A stretch of DNA of 64,000 bases from an uncultured Collinsella sp. GTDB taxonomy: Bacteria; Actinomycetota; Coriobacteriia; Coriobacteriales; Coriobacteriaceae. Where the stretch lies: positions 62,001 through 126,000 of the forward strand of contig CAAGCW010000026.1 in the NCBI GenBank assembly GCA_900768435.1. Direction: 5' to 3'. The notes below the pieces were generated by a model. It saw nothing but the letters and a program-made list of their open reading frames with translations, ran no database searches and was not told the DNA's origin. Shown one piece after another: positions 9,147 through 17,416 of the stretch (the first letter of the stretch is position 1; the number at the start of each line of letters is the position of its first letter). The position numbers and the translations under genes are program-made.

Positions 9147-9159
9147 GCTGTTTACCTGC

Positions 9160-9196
9160 GGCGGAGTGACCTTGTGGGTCGCTCCGCCTTATTTTT
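9160..9196 (+). terminator. Terminator after the moeA operon
   Basis: GGCGGAG and GACC (from about 9160) pair with GGTC and CTCCGCC, loop TTGT, then TTATTTTT. It separates the Moco genes from modABC. Confidence 0.8.
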
Positions 9197-9242
9197 GTAG
9201 CGACAGCGCGGAGCGTCTTGTGACTATCGGTGAAAGACAATT

Positions 9243-9291
9243 ATCATGCGAGAATCTTTTATCGCTAATATTATTCGCGCCGAAGTATAAT
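9243..9291 (+). promoter_or_regulatory. AT-rich promoter region of modABC
   Basis: A TATAAT box lies at 9286-9291, about 60 bases before modA. No convincing -35 box is seen at the normal spacing, so an activator or a different start could be used. Two TTATC words 18 bases apart lie upstream, and similar AT-rich words occur at 12975-13007. A clear ModE palindrome is not visible. Confidence 0.45.
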
Positions 9292-9351
9292 CTAATTAAA
9301 GAATAAAGCCCGCGGCGGGGTGCCCGGGCGTAGCGTCCGAAAGGGTTGAAC

Positions 9352-10224
9352 ATGTTCGATATGGTTTCTCGCCGTGGATTCGTCTCGCTTTCTGCTGTCG
9401 CCGCTGCCGGCCTTGGCCTTGCCGGCTGCTCGGGCAACAAGACATCTGAGCCGGCTGGCTCCGATGCCGGTTCTGCCAAGGCGTCTTCCAAGAAGGCTGT
9501 TGCACTGCAGGTCTTTGCTGCCAACTCGCTTGAGAAGGCTCTGCCCGAGGTTCAGAAACTCTACACCGACCAGACCGGCACCACCTTTGCCGACACGCAG
9601 TTTAAGGCGTCCGGCGACCTGGTCGAGCAGATGCGCGCCGGCGCTGCGGTTGATGTGCTTATCACCGCTTCCAAGGGCACCATGGACGACGCCGAGACCG
9701 CCGAGCTCATCGATACCGACACGCGCGAGGACATGTTCGTCAACGACCTCGTGATTATCCGCGCCGAGGGCTCCGACACCAAGGTGGAGGCCATCGCCGA
9801 CGTCGCGAACCTGGACGGCAAGATCGCCATCGGTGACGCCAAGACCGTTCCCGCCGGCAAGTACGCCAACCAGGCCTTGGCTTCTGTGGGTCTCTACACC
9901 GGCACCGAGGGTGACGACGGCGAGTACGCGTCCGACTTTGCCGACAAGGTGGCCCTTGCCGACAAAGTCGGCACCGCTGCCTCTTACGTCTCTACGGGTG
10001 ATTGCGTGGCGGGTTTTGTCTACAGCTCCGACATTTTCCGCTACGACGGTATCGAGGAGGCCTTTGTTTGCCCCGAGGACTCGCACAAGCCCATCGTGTA
10101 CCCTGGCGCCGTCGCCGAGGGCTCCGAGCACGCCGACGAGGCCAAGGCGTTCATCGACTTCTGCCTGTCCAACAAGAAAGCCCAGAAGATTTGGGCCAAG
10201 TACGGCTTTGAGCTTTCCGAGTAG
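9352..10224 (+). CDS. modA: Molybdate ABC transporter substrate-binding lipoprotein
   Basis: ModA captures molybdate (or tungstate) outside the cell for the ModBC importer. The 290-residue precursor starts with SRRGFVSLSAVAAAGLGLAGC, a twin-arginine-like signal ending in a lipobox, so the mature protein is lipid-anchored at Cys26. LQVFAANSLEKALPEVQ begins the binding domain, as in ModA proteins, and QFKASGDLVEQMRAGAAVDVL is the classic anion-site region. The ATG at 9352 has GAAAGGG six bases upstream; an in-frame TTG at 9346 is less likely. It is followed by a hairpin and then modB. Its oxyanion (molybdate or tungstate) cannot be told from sequence. Confidence 0.92.
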   Translation: MFDMVSRRGFVSLSAVAAAGLGLAGCSGNKTSEPAGSDAGSAKASSKKAVALQVFAANSLEKALPEVQKLYTDQTGTTFADTQFKASGDLVEQMRAGAAVDVLITASKGTMDDAETAELIDTDTREDMFVNDLVIIRAEGSDTKVEAIADVANLDGKIAIGDAKTVPAGKYANQALASVGLYTGTEGDDGEYASDFADKVALADKVGTAASYVSTGDCVAGFVYSSDIFRYDGIEEAFVCPEDSHKPIVYPGAVAEGSEHADEAKAFIDFCLSNKKAQKIWAKYGFELSE

Positions 10225-10256
10225 TGCGGAAGAGCACTGCATAACGATATCCTTGA

Positions 10257-10290
10257 GGGCGGGCGTTCTTGCGATCGCCCGTCCTTTTTA
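10257..10290 (+). terminator. Intra-operon terminator-like hairpin modA-modB
   Basis: GGGCGGGCG at 10257-10265 pairs with CGCCCGTCC at 10276-10284, followed by five T. It probably lets modA be made in excess over modBC, as is common for binding-protein genes. Confidence 0.65.
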
Positions 10291-10342
10291 GATTAAAGCG
10301 GCGCGCCCGCGGCGCCGTTGCCCTGCGTTTGAGGAGTCGCCC

Positions 10343-11824
10343 GTGTCAAGGAAAACGATTCGCCTGCTAGCCGTGCTGGTTGCGGTTCTCTGCGCGCTGA
10401 CCGCGCGGCCCGAGGTTGCCCGGGCCGAGGCGATCTTCACCACCTCCGATGGTCGCCAGGCAACCGAGGACTCCGCGCTGATCGATGGGGTCGCGTTTGG
10501 CCTCAACGCGTTTGAGCGCAATGCCAAGGGCACGGCCCGCTCGTTTTCGGGTCAGCCTGAGGGCTATCGATTTCCCATTTATAAGAAGACGACGCTCGTG
10601 ACGGTGACGACGCCCGAGAGCATCGTGGTATGGGTAGATGCGGGCACTGCCAAGGATGCGGGTTTCGATATCGCAAACGCCTCCGATCAAAAGTCGCTCA
10701 AGAAGATGCTCGTGGGGCTCGACAAGTCGCACTCCATGGGCGGGGCACTGCTGAAGGACTCAAAGCTCGAATGGGTTTTTACCTCGGACAACGTGCTGAT
10801 ACAGGGTGATTACCGCTATCAGTTTAAGGTGGCCGGCGGCGACGGCGATTACTACACGGTGGTGACTGCCGCCGACGCCGCGAACGCCGAGCTCAACTTG
10901 GGCGACGGCGCCCTGTGGAGCGATAACGCCGCCCTCGTGAAGTATATGGACGTGTCGACAACGGCGCCGCCGTCGCTCGCGGAGCGCGCTGCCGACTTCT
11001 TTGGCGGTATCGACTACCGCCCGTTTTGGGTGTCTATCAAAACGAGCGGCCTTGCCCTGGTGATTTCCTTTGCGCTGGGCCTGTTTGCCGCCTGGAAAAC
11101 CATGGGCACCACGAGTCGCATCAAGGGCCTGCTCGACTCGGTCTTTACTATCCCCATGGTGCTGCCTCCCACGGTCTGCGGCTTTTTGCTGCTGATGTTG
11201 TTTGGCCGTTCGACCGGTGTTGGCCAGTGGCTTATCGCGCACGGCATCTCGATCGTCTTTACATGGCCTGCGGCGGTGATATCTGCCGTGGTGGTGTCGT
11301 TTCCCCTGGTCTACCGCACGGCGCTTGGTGCCTTTGAGAGCCTCGACACGCAGATGCTCGATGCCGCGCGAACCCTGGGATGGTCCGAGCGTCGTATCTT
11401 TACCAAGCTCATGATGCCGCTCGGCTGGCCCTCGATTGCCGCCGGCACGGTGCTTGCCTTCGCGCGTGCCATGGGCGAGTTTGGCTGCACCCTTTTCTTT
11501 GCGGGCAACTACGCCGGCATTACGCAGACCATCCCCATCGCCATCTACTTTGAGTGGATGGGTGGCAACACGTCGGTGGCCCTCTTTTGGGTCGTCGTCG
11601 TGATCGTGTTCAGTTTCCTGGTCATCCTGTTCATTAACATGTACACCGCACATTCGCAAAAGTATCGCGAGCGGGGCCTTTCCCGTGCGGAGCGCAAGCA
11701 GGCCAAAGGGCTCGCTGGAGCGGGCGATTCGCTCGACCCGGTGGGCGGCGATGCCCTGCGTATCGATCGCGAGGCGCTGGCCGATCTCATGCGCGATGAT
11801 GCCGCTGTGCAGGGAGGTCGATAG
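10343..11824 (+). CDS. modB: ModB permease fused to an exported N-terminal domain
   Basis: The C-terminal half is a normal molybdate permease: about six membrane helices from residue 230 onward and the cytoplasmic loop LDAARTLGWSERRIFTKLMMPLGWPS, which contacts the ATPase. Unlike usual ModB (about 225 residues), this protein has 493. Residues 1-28 look like a cleavable signal peptide ending ARA, and residues 29-220 form a soluble, predicted extracellular domain that I do not recognise. A soluble charged tail of about 55 residues follows the last helix. The start is GTG at 10343 with GAGGAG upstream. The domain may hold the binding protein or sense the substrate; that is inference. Confidence 0.88.
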   Translation: MSRKTIRLLAVLVAVLCALTARPEVARAEAIFTTSDGRQATEDSALIDGVAFGLNAFERNAKGTARSFSGQPEGYRFPIYKKTTLVTVTTPESIVVWVDAGTAKDAGFDIANASDQKSLKKMLVGLDKSHSMGGALLKDSKLEWVFTSDNVLIQGDYRYQFKVAGGDGDYYTVVTAADAANAELNLGDGALWSDNAALVKYMDVSTTAPPSLAERAADFFGGIDYRPFWVSIKTSGLALVISFALGLFAAWKTMGTTSRIKGLLDSVFTIPMVLPPTVCGFLLLMLFGRSTGVGQWLIAHGISIVFTWPAAVISAVVVSFPLVYRTALGAFESLDTQMLDAARTLGWSERRIFTKLMMPLGWPSIAAGTVLAFARAMGEFGCTLFFAGNYAGITQTIPIAIYFEWMGGNTSVALFWVVVVIVFSFLVILFINMYTAHSQKYRERGLSRAERKQAKGLAGAGDSLDPVGGDALRIDREALADLMRDDAAVQGGR

Positions 11825-11827
11825 GCT

Positions 11828-12898
11828 ATGTCACTCGTTCTGGATATCAAAAAGCGCTATCCCGGGTTTATGCTCGACATACAGCTTGAGGCCGGCGAGG
11901 AGCGCGTGGCGCTGCTGGGCGCCTCGGGTTGCGGCAAGAGCTGCACGCTGCGCTGCATTGCCGGTGTGGAGACGCCCGACGAGGGCAAGATCGTCGTTAA
12001 CGGCGTAACCTTTTTTGACGCGGCGGCGGGCATCAACCTGTCGCCCCAGGAGCGCAAGTGTGCCCTGTTGTTCCAAAACTATCAGCTATTTCCCAACATG
12101 ACGGTGGCCGATAACGTATGCGCCGGCGTAGAGGATGCGGGTGACGCCGCCGCACGCAAAAAGCTCGCCGAGCGCTATCTGGGTATTTTTGGCCTGGCCG
12201 ATTTTGCCGACCGCTATCCCGCGCGCCTTTCGGGCGGCCAGCAGCAACGCGTGGCGCTTGCGCGCATGGTGGCGGCGCACCCGGGCATTTTTATGTTCGA
12301 CGAGCCTATGAGCGCGCTCGATTCCTATCTTAAGAGCGCGCTCGAACAGAACATGCTCGATCTGTTCGACGTGTGCAACCGTACCGTGCTCTACGTGAGC
12401 CACGACATCGATGAGGCATGCCGCCTGTGCGAGCGCATCTGCGTGATGCACGACGGGCGCGTTGAGGAGATCGGCACTGTCGAAGACGTGGTCCGCCGCC
12501 CGCAGACGCTGGCGGCGCTGCGCCTGACGGGCTGCAAGAACACAAGCCGAGCGCGCAAGATCGGCGACGAAGAGGTTGAGGCCCTCGACTGGGGCATGAC
12601 CTTTAGCGTGGGTCGCGAGGTTCCCGATGACGTGGCGTACCTGGGCATTCGCGCAAGCTACTTTCACGTTGACAACCGTGTCGAGCGGGGCCGCAACAGT
12701 TATGACCTGCACGTGGCCCGCGTGAGTGATTCGCGCTTTGAGCGGCTGGTGCTGCTGGACGTGCCGCGTATCGATGCGCCCACGCGCCTGCAGTGGAAGG
12801 TCAACAAGGTGGGCATGCCTGTCGATGAGCTGCCGCAAGCAGGCGAGACGCTGTGCATGCATTTTGATGCCAGCAGGATCCATTTGGTTTGTCGATAA
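11828..12898 (+). CDS. modC: Molybdate ABC transporter ATPase
   Basis: ModC hydrolyses ATP to drive molybdate uptake. The 356-residue protein shows Walker A GASGCGKSC near residue 33, the Q-loop FQNYQLF, the ABC signature LSGGQQQRVALARM, Walker B IFMFDEPMSALD and the switch histidine in YVSHDIDEA. After residue 235 there is a C-terminal domain of about 120 residues where ModC proteins carry a molybdate-binding (MOP/TOBE) fold; the match is only by position. The gene starts three bases after modB, so the two are coupled. A terminator follows at once. Confidence 0.92.
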   Translation: MSLVLDIKKRYPGFMLDIQLEAGEERVALLGASGCGKSCTLRCIAGVETPDEGKIVVNGVTFFDAAAGINLSPQERKCALLFQNYQLFPNMTVADNVCAGVEDAGDAAARKKLAERYLGIFGLADFADRYPARLSGGQQQRVALARMVAAHPGIFMFDEPMSALDSYLKSALEQNMLDLFDVCNRTVLYVSHDIDEACRLCERICVMHDGRVEEIGTVEDVVRRPQTLAALRLTGCKNTSRARKIGDEEVEALDWGMTFSVGREVPDDVAYLGIRASYFHVDNRVERGRNSYDLHVARVSDSRFERLVLLDVPRIDAPTRLQWKVNKVGMPVDELPQAGETLCMHFDASRIHLVCR

Positions 12899-12910
12899 TG
12901 CGGTGGGCGA

Positions 12911-12947
12911 TGCGGTCGAGGAGGTAGTCCTCGACCGCTTTGTTTTC
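12911..12947 (+). terminator. Terminator of modABC
   Basis: GCGGTCGAGGA at 12912-12922 pairs with TCCTCGACCGC at 12928-12938, followed by TTTGTTTT. Confidence 0.85.
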
Positions 12948-13115
12948 ACTTTACCGCTCGCCGATTTCTACATGACAAAATCTTATCAATCTAATAATTA
13001 TTTATCAGACAGCGAGGTGTTCGCATCCCGCAGCTGTCGTACGCGTGTCGGCGGTATTCGTCTGGACGACGACCGTTGATATAGTTACCTTCGACGAGAA
13101 AAGGAGGGCGCGCCG
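12948..13115 (+). promoter_or_regulatory. AT-rich upstream region of the 13-26.5 kb block
   Basis: This gene-free stretch begins with about 60 AT-rich bases (TTATC words 19 bases apart, 12986-13007), unlike its GC-rich surroundings. It probably carries the promoter and activator sites of the following block. I cannot assign a -35/-10 pair with confidence. Confidence 0.4.
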
Positions 13116-13184
13116 ATGCCGCAGATGACACACTCACGTCGCGTTGCCGCGCGCGCCCAGTATATGGCTCGGAGTCGCATATGA
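13116..13184 (+). CDS. Short leader ORF, 22 residues
   Basis: An ATG at 13116 follows a strong AAGGAGGGCG ribosome binding site by six bases and opens a 22-codon frame ending in TGA at 13182. The peptide begins MPQMTHSRRVAARAQYM and is basic, with five Arg. It ends three bases before the structured leader described next. The good ribosome binding site and the position suggest a leader peptide whose translation affects folding of the RNA. There is no runs of one amino acid that would point to classic attenuation. No known family is recognised. Confidence 0.4.
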   Translation: MPQMTHSRRVAARAQYMARSRI

Positions 13185-13187
13185 GCA

Positions 13188-13307
13188 GGTATGTTCACGG
13201 CTCCGGGAGAGACGACGCACAACTAAATAATCGACCGCAAAGCAGGTTCCCTAAAATTCCGGGTTTGAGCACGGTCGGATTTTCGCCATCCGCCGTGCAA
13301 ACATACC
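13188..13307 (+). promoter_or_regulatory. Structured 5' leader, riboswitch-like
   Basis: GGTATGTT at 13188-13195 pairs exactly with AACATACC at 13300-13307 and closes a 120-base domain. Inside, GCACGG-T-CGGAT (13269-13280) pairs with ATCCG-CCGTGC (13288-13298). The left strand continues with CACGG, which could compete with the internal CACGG for the same CCGTG, so two mutually exclusive folds are possible. Just downstream GGTTC/GAACC can enclose the ribosome binding site of the next gene. I could not match it to a known riboswitch class. Folding was done by hand. Confidence 0.45.
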
Positions 13308-13340
13308 GCTTCTATCACTCGGTTCGAGAGGGGAACCACC

Positions 13341-14624
13341 ATGGCTGACGAATTCGACTTCCATCCGATGTGGGAGAGTCTGGGCATGAACCTTGCCGAC
13401 CACGACGCGCTCTTGGGCGCCGTGGGTCAAATGTACGGCGACATGTTCTTAACGCAAAACAATCGCCCCAAATCCACGAGCTACCTTGACTTCGTGGCCA
13501 CGAACATCCATTCCGGCCGCATCAAGGAGATGCTCGATAAGAAGGCCGCGGGTGAGGCCACCAAGATCGTAGGCTCGTTCTGCCTGTATGTGCCCGAGGA
13601 GATCGTGCTCGCCTGCGACGGTATCCCCGTGGGCCTGTGCTCGGGCGCCGACTGGGCGACCGACAAGGTCGAGGAGCACCTGCCGCGCAACACCTGCCCG
13701 CTCATCAAGAGCTTTGCCGGCTTCAAGCTGGGTGAGGTCTGCCCTTACATCGAGTCGAGCGACCTCGTGGTGGGCGAGAACACCTGCGACGGCAAGAAGA
13801 AGGCCTACGAGTTCTTTGCCACGCAGAAGAACATGTACGTGGTCGATATTCCCAACGTCCACAACGAGCGCACGCTCCAGGACTGGAAAGCCGAGGTCAA
13901 GAAGCTTGCGGCCAAGATCGAGGAGGAGTGCGGCGTGAAGATCACGCCGGAGCGCCTCAAGAAGGCCATCCACGAGGTCAACGAGAAGCGCCTGGCCCTC
14001 AAGCGCCTGGCCGCCACCCGCGCCGCCGACCCCGCGCCCATCAGCGGACTCGACAGCTTGCTGACCGTCCAGGCCGCCTTCATGGACGACACGCCGCGCC
14101 TGACCGGTGCCGTCAACGAGATGGCCGCCGAGTGCGAGGAGCGCGTCAAGGCCGGCGAGGGCGTGGCGCCCAAGGGCACCAAGCGCATCCTCTACACCGG
14201 TACCCCCATGGCCGTGCCCAACTGGAAGCTCTATAACATCATCGAGAAAGCCGGCGGCATTGTGGTGGGCGAGGAGTCCTGCACGGGCTCGCGCTACTAC
14301 AAGGACATGGTGGATGAGAGCGGCGAGACCGTCGACGAAATGCTCGACGCGATCGCCGAACGCTACTTCAAGATCAGCTGCGCCGTCTTTACCCCCAACG
14401 ACCAGCGCATGGAGGATATCGTCCAGATGGCGAAAGACCTTCATGCCGACGGCATTGTCGACGTGGCCCTGCAGTTCTGCACGCTCTACGAGATGGAGTC
14501 GTTTGCCGTGGAGAAGGCCGCCGAGGAGGCCGGCATTCCGTTTATGCACATCACAACCGACTACGCCGGTGAGGACGCCGGCCAGCTCCAGACGAGGGTG
14601 GAGGCGTTCCTGGAGACGATATAG
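13341..14624 (+). CDS. 2-hydroxyacyl-CoA dehydratase D family protein (double-cubane type) 1
   Basis: This 427-residue cytoplasmic protein belongs to the HgdB/FldB/YjiM family. Members bind [4Fe-4S] or a double-cubane [8Fe-9S] cluster and, after ATP-driven electron injection by an activator, reduce hard substrates. Visible Cys sites are FCLYVPEE near residue 80, NTCPLIKS, VCPYIESSD, ENTCDGKKK and SCAVFTPND, mostly conserved with the second copy at 20099. Two-component dehydratases need two different subunits (HgdA and HgdB type); here both copies look HgdB-like, which fits the double-cubane group (YjiM) better. The activator is encoded at 21417. The start ATG has GAGAGGGG upstream inside a small hairpin. 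Substrate unknown. Confidence 0.8.
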   Translation: MADEFDFHPMWESLGMNLADHDALLGAVGQMYGDMFLTQNNRPKSTSYLDFVATNIHSGRIKEMLDKKAAGEATKIVGSFCLYVPEEIVLACDGIPVGLCSGADWATDKVEEHLPRNTCPLIKSFAGFKLGEVCPYIESSDLVVGENTCDGKKKAYEFFATQKNMYVVDIPNVHNERTLQDWKAEVKKLAAKIEEECGVKITPERLKKAIHEVNEKRLALKRLAATRAADPAPISGLDSLLTVQAAFMDDTPRLTGAVNEMAAECEERVKAGEGVAPKGTKRILYTGTPMAVPNWKLYNIIEKAGGIVVGEESCTGSRYYKDMVDESGETVDEMLDAIAERYFKISCAVFTPNDQRMEDIVQMAKDLHADGIVDVALQFCTLYEMESFAVEKAAEEAGIPFMHITTDYAGEDAGQLQTRVEAFLETI

Positions 14625-14665
14625 TGCTGCCCACTTGTGCTGTGGGATTTTGAGCTTGTTGCTTG

Positions 14666-14707
14666 AGCCGACCGGCGCCCCGATGCACCGCAAGACGCCG
14701 GTCGGCT
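14666..14707 (+). terminator. Intercistronic hairpin, 12-bp stem
   Basis: AGCCGACCGGCG at 14666-14677 pairs perfectly with CGCCGGTCGGCT at 14696-14707. The downstream tract is TGACATAGTTT, so termination would be partial. It may set the ratio of the reductase protein to the transporter. Confidence 0.55.
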
Positions 14708-14750
14708 TGACATAGTTTCTGTACGTTTGTTCATACCAGAGAGGAAATCG

Positions 14751-16367
14751 ATGAACAACGATCTTACCCAGGCGGGCATCTCCCGCCGCAGCTTCCTGAC
14801 CGGCGCCGGCATGCTCGGTGTTCTTGCCGGGCTCGGCCTTACGGGATGCGGCGGTTCAAACGCGAATTCCGGTAGCGCTGCCGGCTCTGCCTCCGGCTCC
14901 GATGTGGCCTATCGCGACGAGCTCCAGGTTGCCATGCCGGCGGCCCCCGACGGCCTTGACCCGCACGCTACCTCCTCGCTCGCTACTGTTGACATCATTT
15001 GCAACGTGGTCGAGCCGCTCTTTGGCATGAACAAGGACTACGAGCCCAAGCCCGTTCTCGCCAAGAGCTGCAAGTCCTCCGATGACGGCCTCGTCTACAC
15101 CATCGAGCTGCGCGAGGGCGTCAAGTTCCATAACGGCAACGAGCTCACGCCTGACGACGTCGTGGCCTCGATGAACCGCTGGCTTACCGTCAACGACCGC
15201 GCCGCGAGCCTGCTGCCCGGAGCCACCTTTGCCGCCGCGGGCGACCATGAGGTGACCTGCACGCTCACCGAGCCCGCGACCGACTTTCTTACCATCCTCG
15301 CCGCCCACTCCCAGTATCCTGGTATCTTCCCAGCCGACGTCATCAATGCCGCCGGCGACGCGGGCATTTCTGAGTACATCGGCACCGGCGCCTACTCCTT
15401 TGCGGAGTGGAAACAGGACCAGTACATCCATCTCACCCGCTACGAGGACTACAAGCCGGCCGAGGGCAAGGCCTCGGGCTACACCGGCAAGGTCGCAGCG
15501 CCCACCAAGGACATCTACTACCAGTTTGTGACCGACGCCTCCACACGCGTGAGCGGCTTCGAGACTGGTGAGTACGATATCGCCGACGAGATTCCGACCG
15601 AGAACTACCACGACTTCGACGGCAACGATGACGTCAAGCTCGAGACCCACGCCGCCGGCGTCCTCACCGCCTTCCTCAACATGAACGAGGGCATCTTTGC
15701 TGACGAGGACATCCGCAAGTGCGTCCTCATGGCCATCGACTGCAAGGCCGCAGCTCTTGCCGCCTACGGCGAAGAGGATCTTTTCCAGATCGATCCTAAC
15801 CTGGCGAGCCCCGACAATGCCGCATGGGCGACTGATGCCGGCAAGAAGTACTTCAACCGGGCGGATCCCAAGGGTGCTAAGAAGGCCCTTGCCAAGACCA
15901 AGTACGCCGGCGAGACCGTGAAACTGCTCACCACGCCGGACTACAAGGAAATGTACAACGCTACCGTCGCGTTGCAGGAGCAGCTCGAGAAGGCGGGCTT
16001 CACCGCCGAGGTCGAAAGCTACGAGTTCGCTACCTTCATGGACATCCGCTCCAGCAAACCCGATCAGTGGGACCTCTTCGTGGCCTCCACAAACTACAAG
16101 CCCATTCCGGCCCAGTCGCTTTCCGTTTCGAAGGCTTTCTACGGTCTTTCCGACGAGAAGGCCCTCAAGCTCGTCTCCGAGACCCGCACCGCCGAGGACC
16201 AGAAGGCTGCCCAGAAGAAGTGGGCCGAGTGCCAAGAGCGCCTGTACGAGATTGCCGTCATCGAGCCGCTTTGCCACTACATTGCCATCACCGGCATCCA
16301 GTCCGATGTCGAGGGTTTTGAGCTCCTCGACGGTGCCGTTGTCTGGAATGCCAAGCGTCCGCAGTAG
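14751..16367 (+). CDS. Family 5 peptide/nickel-type ABC substrate-binding lipoprotein
   Basis: This 538-residue protein is the extracellular receptor of the importer encoded by the next four genes. SRRSFLTGAGMLGVLAGLGLTGC is a twin-arginine-like signal with a lipobox, so the protein is probably folded before export and lipid-anchored. The segment YTIELREGVKFHNGNELTPDDV around residue 115 is the signature of solute-binding family 5, which binds oligopeptides but also nickel, opines and other molecules. Its ligand cannot be told from sequence. The start ATG has AGAGGAAA upstream. Placement between two double-cubane-type proteins suggests that the imported compound is their substrate. Confidence 0.88.
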   Translation: MNNDLTQAGISRRSFLTGAGMLGVLAGLGLTGCGGSNANSGSAAGSASGSDVAYRDELQVAMPAAPDGLDPHATSSLATVDIICNVVEPLFGMNKDYEPKPVLAKSCKSSDDGLVYTIELREGVKFHNGNELTPDDVVASMNRWLTVNDRAASLLPGATFAAAGDHEVTCTLTEPATDFLTILAAHSQYPGIFPADVINAAGDAGISEYIGTGAYSFAEWKQDQYIHLTRYEDYKPAEGKASGYTGKVAAPTKDIYYQFVTDASTRVSGFETGEYDIADEIPTENYHDFDGNDDVKLETHAAGVLTAFLNMNEGIFADEDIRKCVLMAIDCKAAALAAYGEEDLFQIDPNLASPDNAAWATDAGKKYFNRADPKGAKKALAKTKYAGETVKLLTTPDYKEMYNATVALQEQLEKAGFTAEVESYEFATFMDIRSSKPDQWDLFVASTNYKPIPAQSLSVSKAFYGLSDEKALKLVSETRTAEDQKAAQKKWAECQERLYEIAVIEPLCHYIAITGIQSDVEGFELLDGAVVWNAKRPQ

Positions 16368-16392
16368 CGGTCCAACCTACCCATCAAGCAGA

Positions 16393-16419
16393 CCCCGTCC
16401 CGCCCTATGCGGGGCGGGG
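16393..16419 (+). terminator. Strong intercistronic hairpin after the binding protein
   Basis: CCCCGTCCCGC at 16393-16403 pairs with GCGGGGCGGGG at 16409-16419 (one G-T pair) around CCTAT. There is no T run, so it more likely stabilises the 3' end of the binding-protein mRNA or attenuates weakly. Confidence 0.6.
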
Positions 16420-16462
16420 CCTTGCCCTGTTCGTCAAAACATCGAGGGGAAACCCCAAATCT

Positions 16463-17416
16463 ATGCTCAAGTACACACTCAAGCGAATCGCGGCGATGAT
16501 TCCGGTGATGCTCATCATCTCGGCCGTCGTCTTCTTGATCATCTACCTCACGCCCGGCGACCCGGCGTCCTCGATGCTCGGCCTCGAGGCCTCGCAGGAC
16601 CAGATCGAGCGCGTCAACGAGAGTCTCGGCCTTAACCAACCGCTGCCCGAGCGCTATCTTTCGTGGATGGCTGGAGTGCTCACCGGTGACCTGGGAGATT
16701 CCTACTTTATGCACATGCCGGTGACCCAAGCGATCGCCGAGCACTTTGCGCCCACACTCTCGCTCGCCATTCTGGCGCAGCTCATCGCACTTTTGATCGC
16801 GCTGCCCTGTGGCATCGTGGCGGCGCTCCGTCACGGTTCGCGCACCGATATGGCGCTGCGCGTGGTGGCCCTTCTGGGCGTGGCCATCCCGGGCTTTCTG
16901 ATGGCACTCCTCTTGATGTGGATCTTCGCCGTGACGCTCAGGGTTTTCCCCGTGGCGGGTTATGCCTCACTCTCCAAGGGGCTCGGCGCGCATCTGCGCT
17001 ACCTGGCGCTGCCGGCCATCTCGCTCGGCTGCGTGCAGGCGGCGCTTCTCATGCGCATGACGCGTGCGAGCGTGATCGAGGCCATGCAGCTCGACTGCGT
17101 CAAGACGGCGCGCGCCAAGGGCGTCTCCGAGACCCGTGTGGTGCTCCTGCACGCCCTGCGCAACGCCGCGCTGCCGATCCTTACCTCGGTGGGGTATTCC
17201 TTCGGTGCGCTTCTCACGGGTGCCGTGGTGACCGAGGCTATCTTTAACATCCCCGGCCTGGGCCAGCTCGTGACGAGCTCCATCGAGCGCCGCGACTACC
17301 CGGTGATCCAGGGCGTGCTGCTCGTGATCGCGCTTTTAAACTCTGTGGTCAACCTCGTGGTCGACCTTTCTTGCGGCGCCTTCGACCCGCGTGCTCGCAA
17401 GTGGGGTGAGGCGTAA
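16463..17416 (+). CDS. ABC permease, DppB type
   Basis: This 317-residue membrane protein is the first permease of a peptide/nickel-type importer. It has about six helices, starts MLKYTLKRIAAMIPVMLIIS and contains LTPGDPASSMLG, both typical of DppB/OppB/NikB. The cytoplasmic coupling loop is seen as DCVKTARAKGVSETRVVLLHALRNAALP, followed by GALLTGAVVTEAIFNIPGLG. The stop overlaps the next start (TAATG), so the two permeases are translationally coupled and made in equal amounts. The substrate is given by the binding protein upstream. Confidence 0.9.
   Translation: MLKYTLKRIAAMIPVMLIISAVVFLIIYLTPGDPASSMLGLEASQDQIERVNESLGLNQPLPERYLSWMAGVLTGDLGDSYFMHMPVTQAIAEHFAPTLSLAILAQLIALLIALPCGIVAALRHGSRTDMALRVVALLGVAIPGFLMALLLMWIFAVTLRVFPVAGYASLSKGLGAHLRYLALPAISLGCVQAALLMRMTRASVIEAMQLDCVKTARAKGVSETRVVLLHALRNAALPILTSVGYSFGALLTGAVVTEAIFNIPGLGQLVTSSIERRDYPVIQGVLLVIALLNSVVNLVVDLSCGAFDPRARKWGEA

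Noticed and set aside
9263..9280. ModE operator before modA
   Set aside because: CGCTAATATTATTCG is only a partial likeness to the ModE palindrome and no ModE-like gene lies nearby.
13188..13307. Glycine riboswitch, because of the GGGAGAGAC word
   Set aside because: The required later words of the glycine aptamer (GCCGAAGGAGCAA type and CTCTGGCAAAAG type) are absent.
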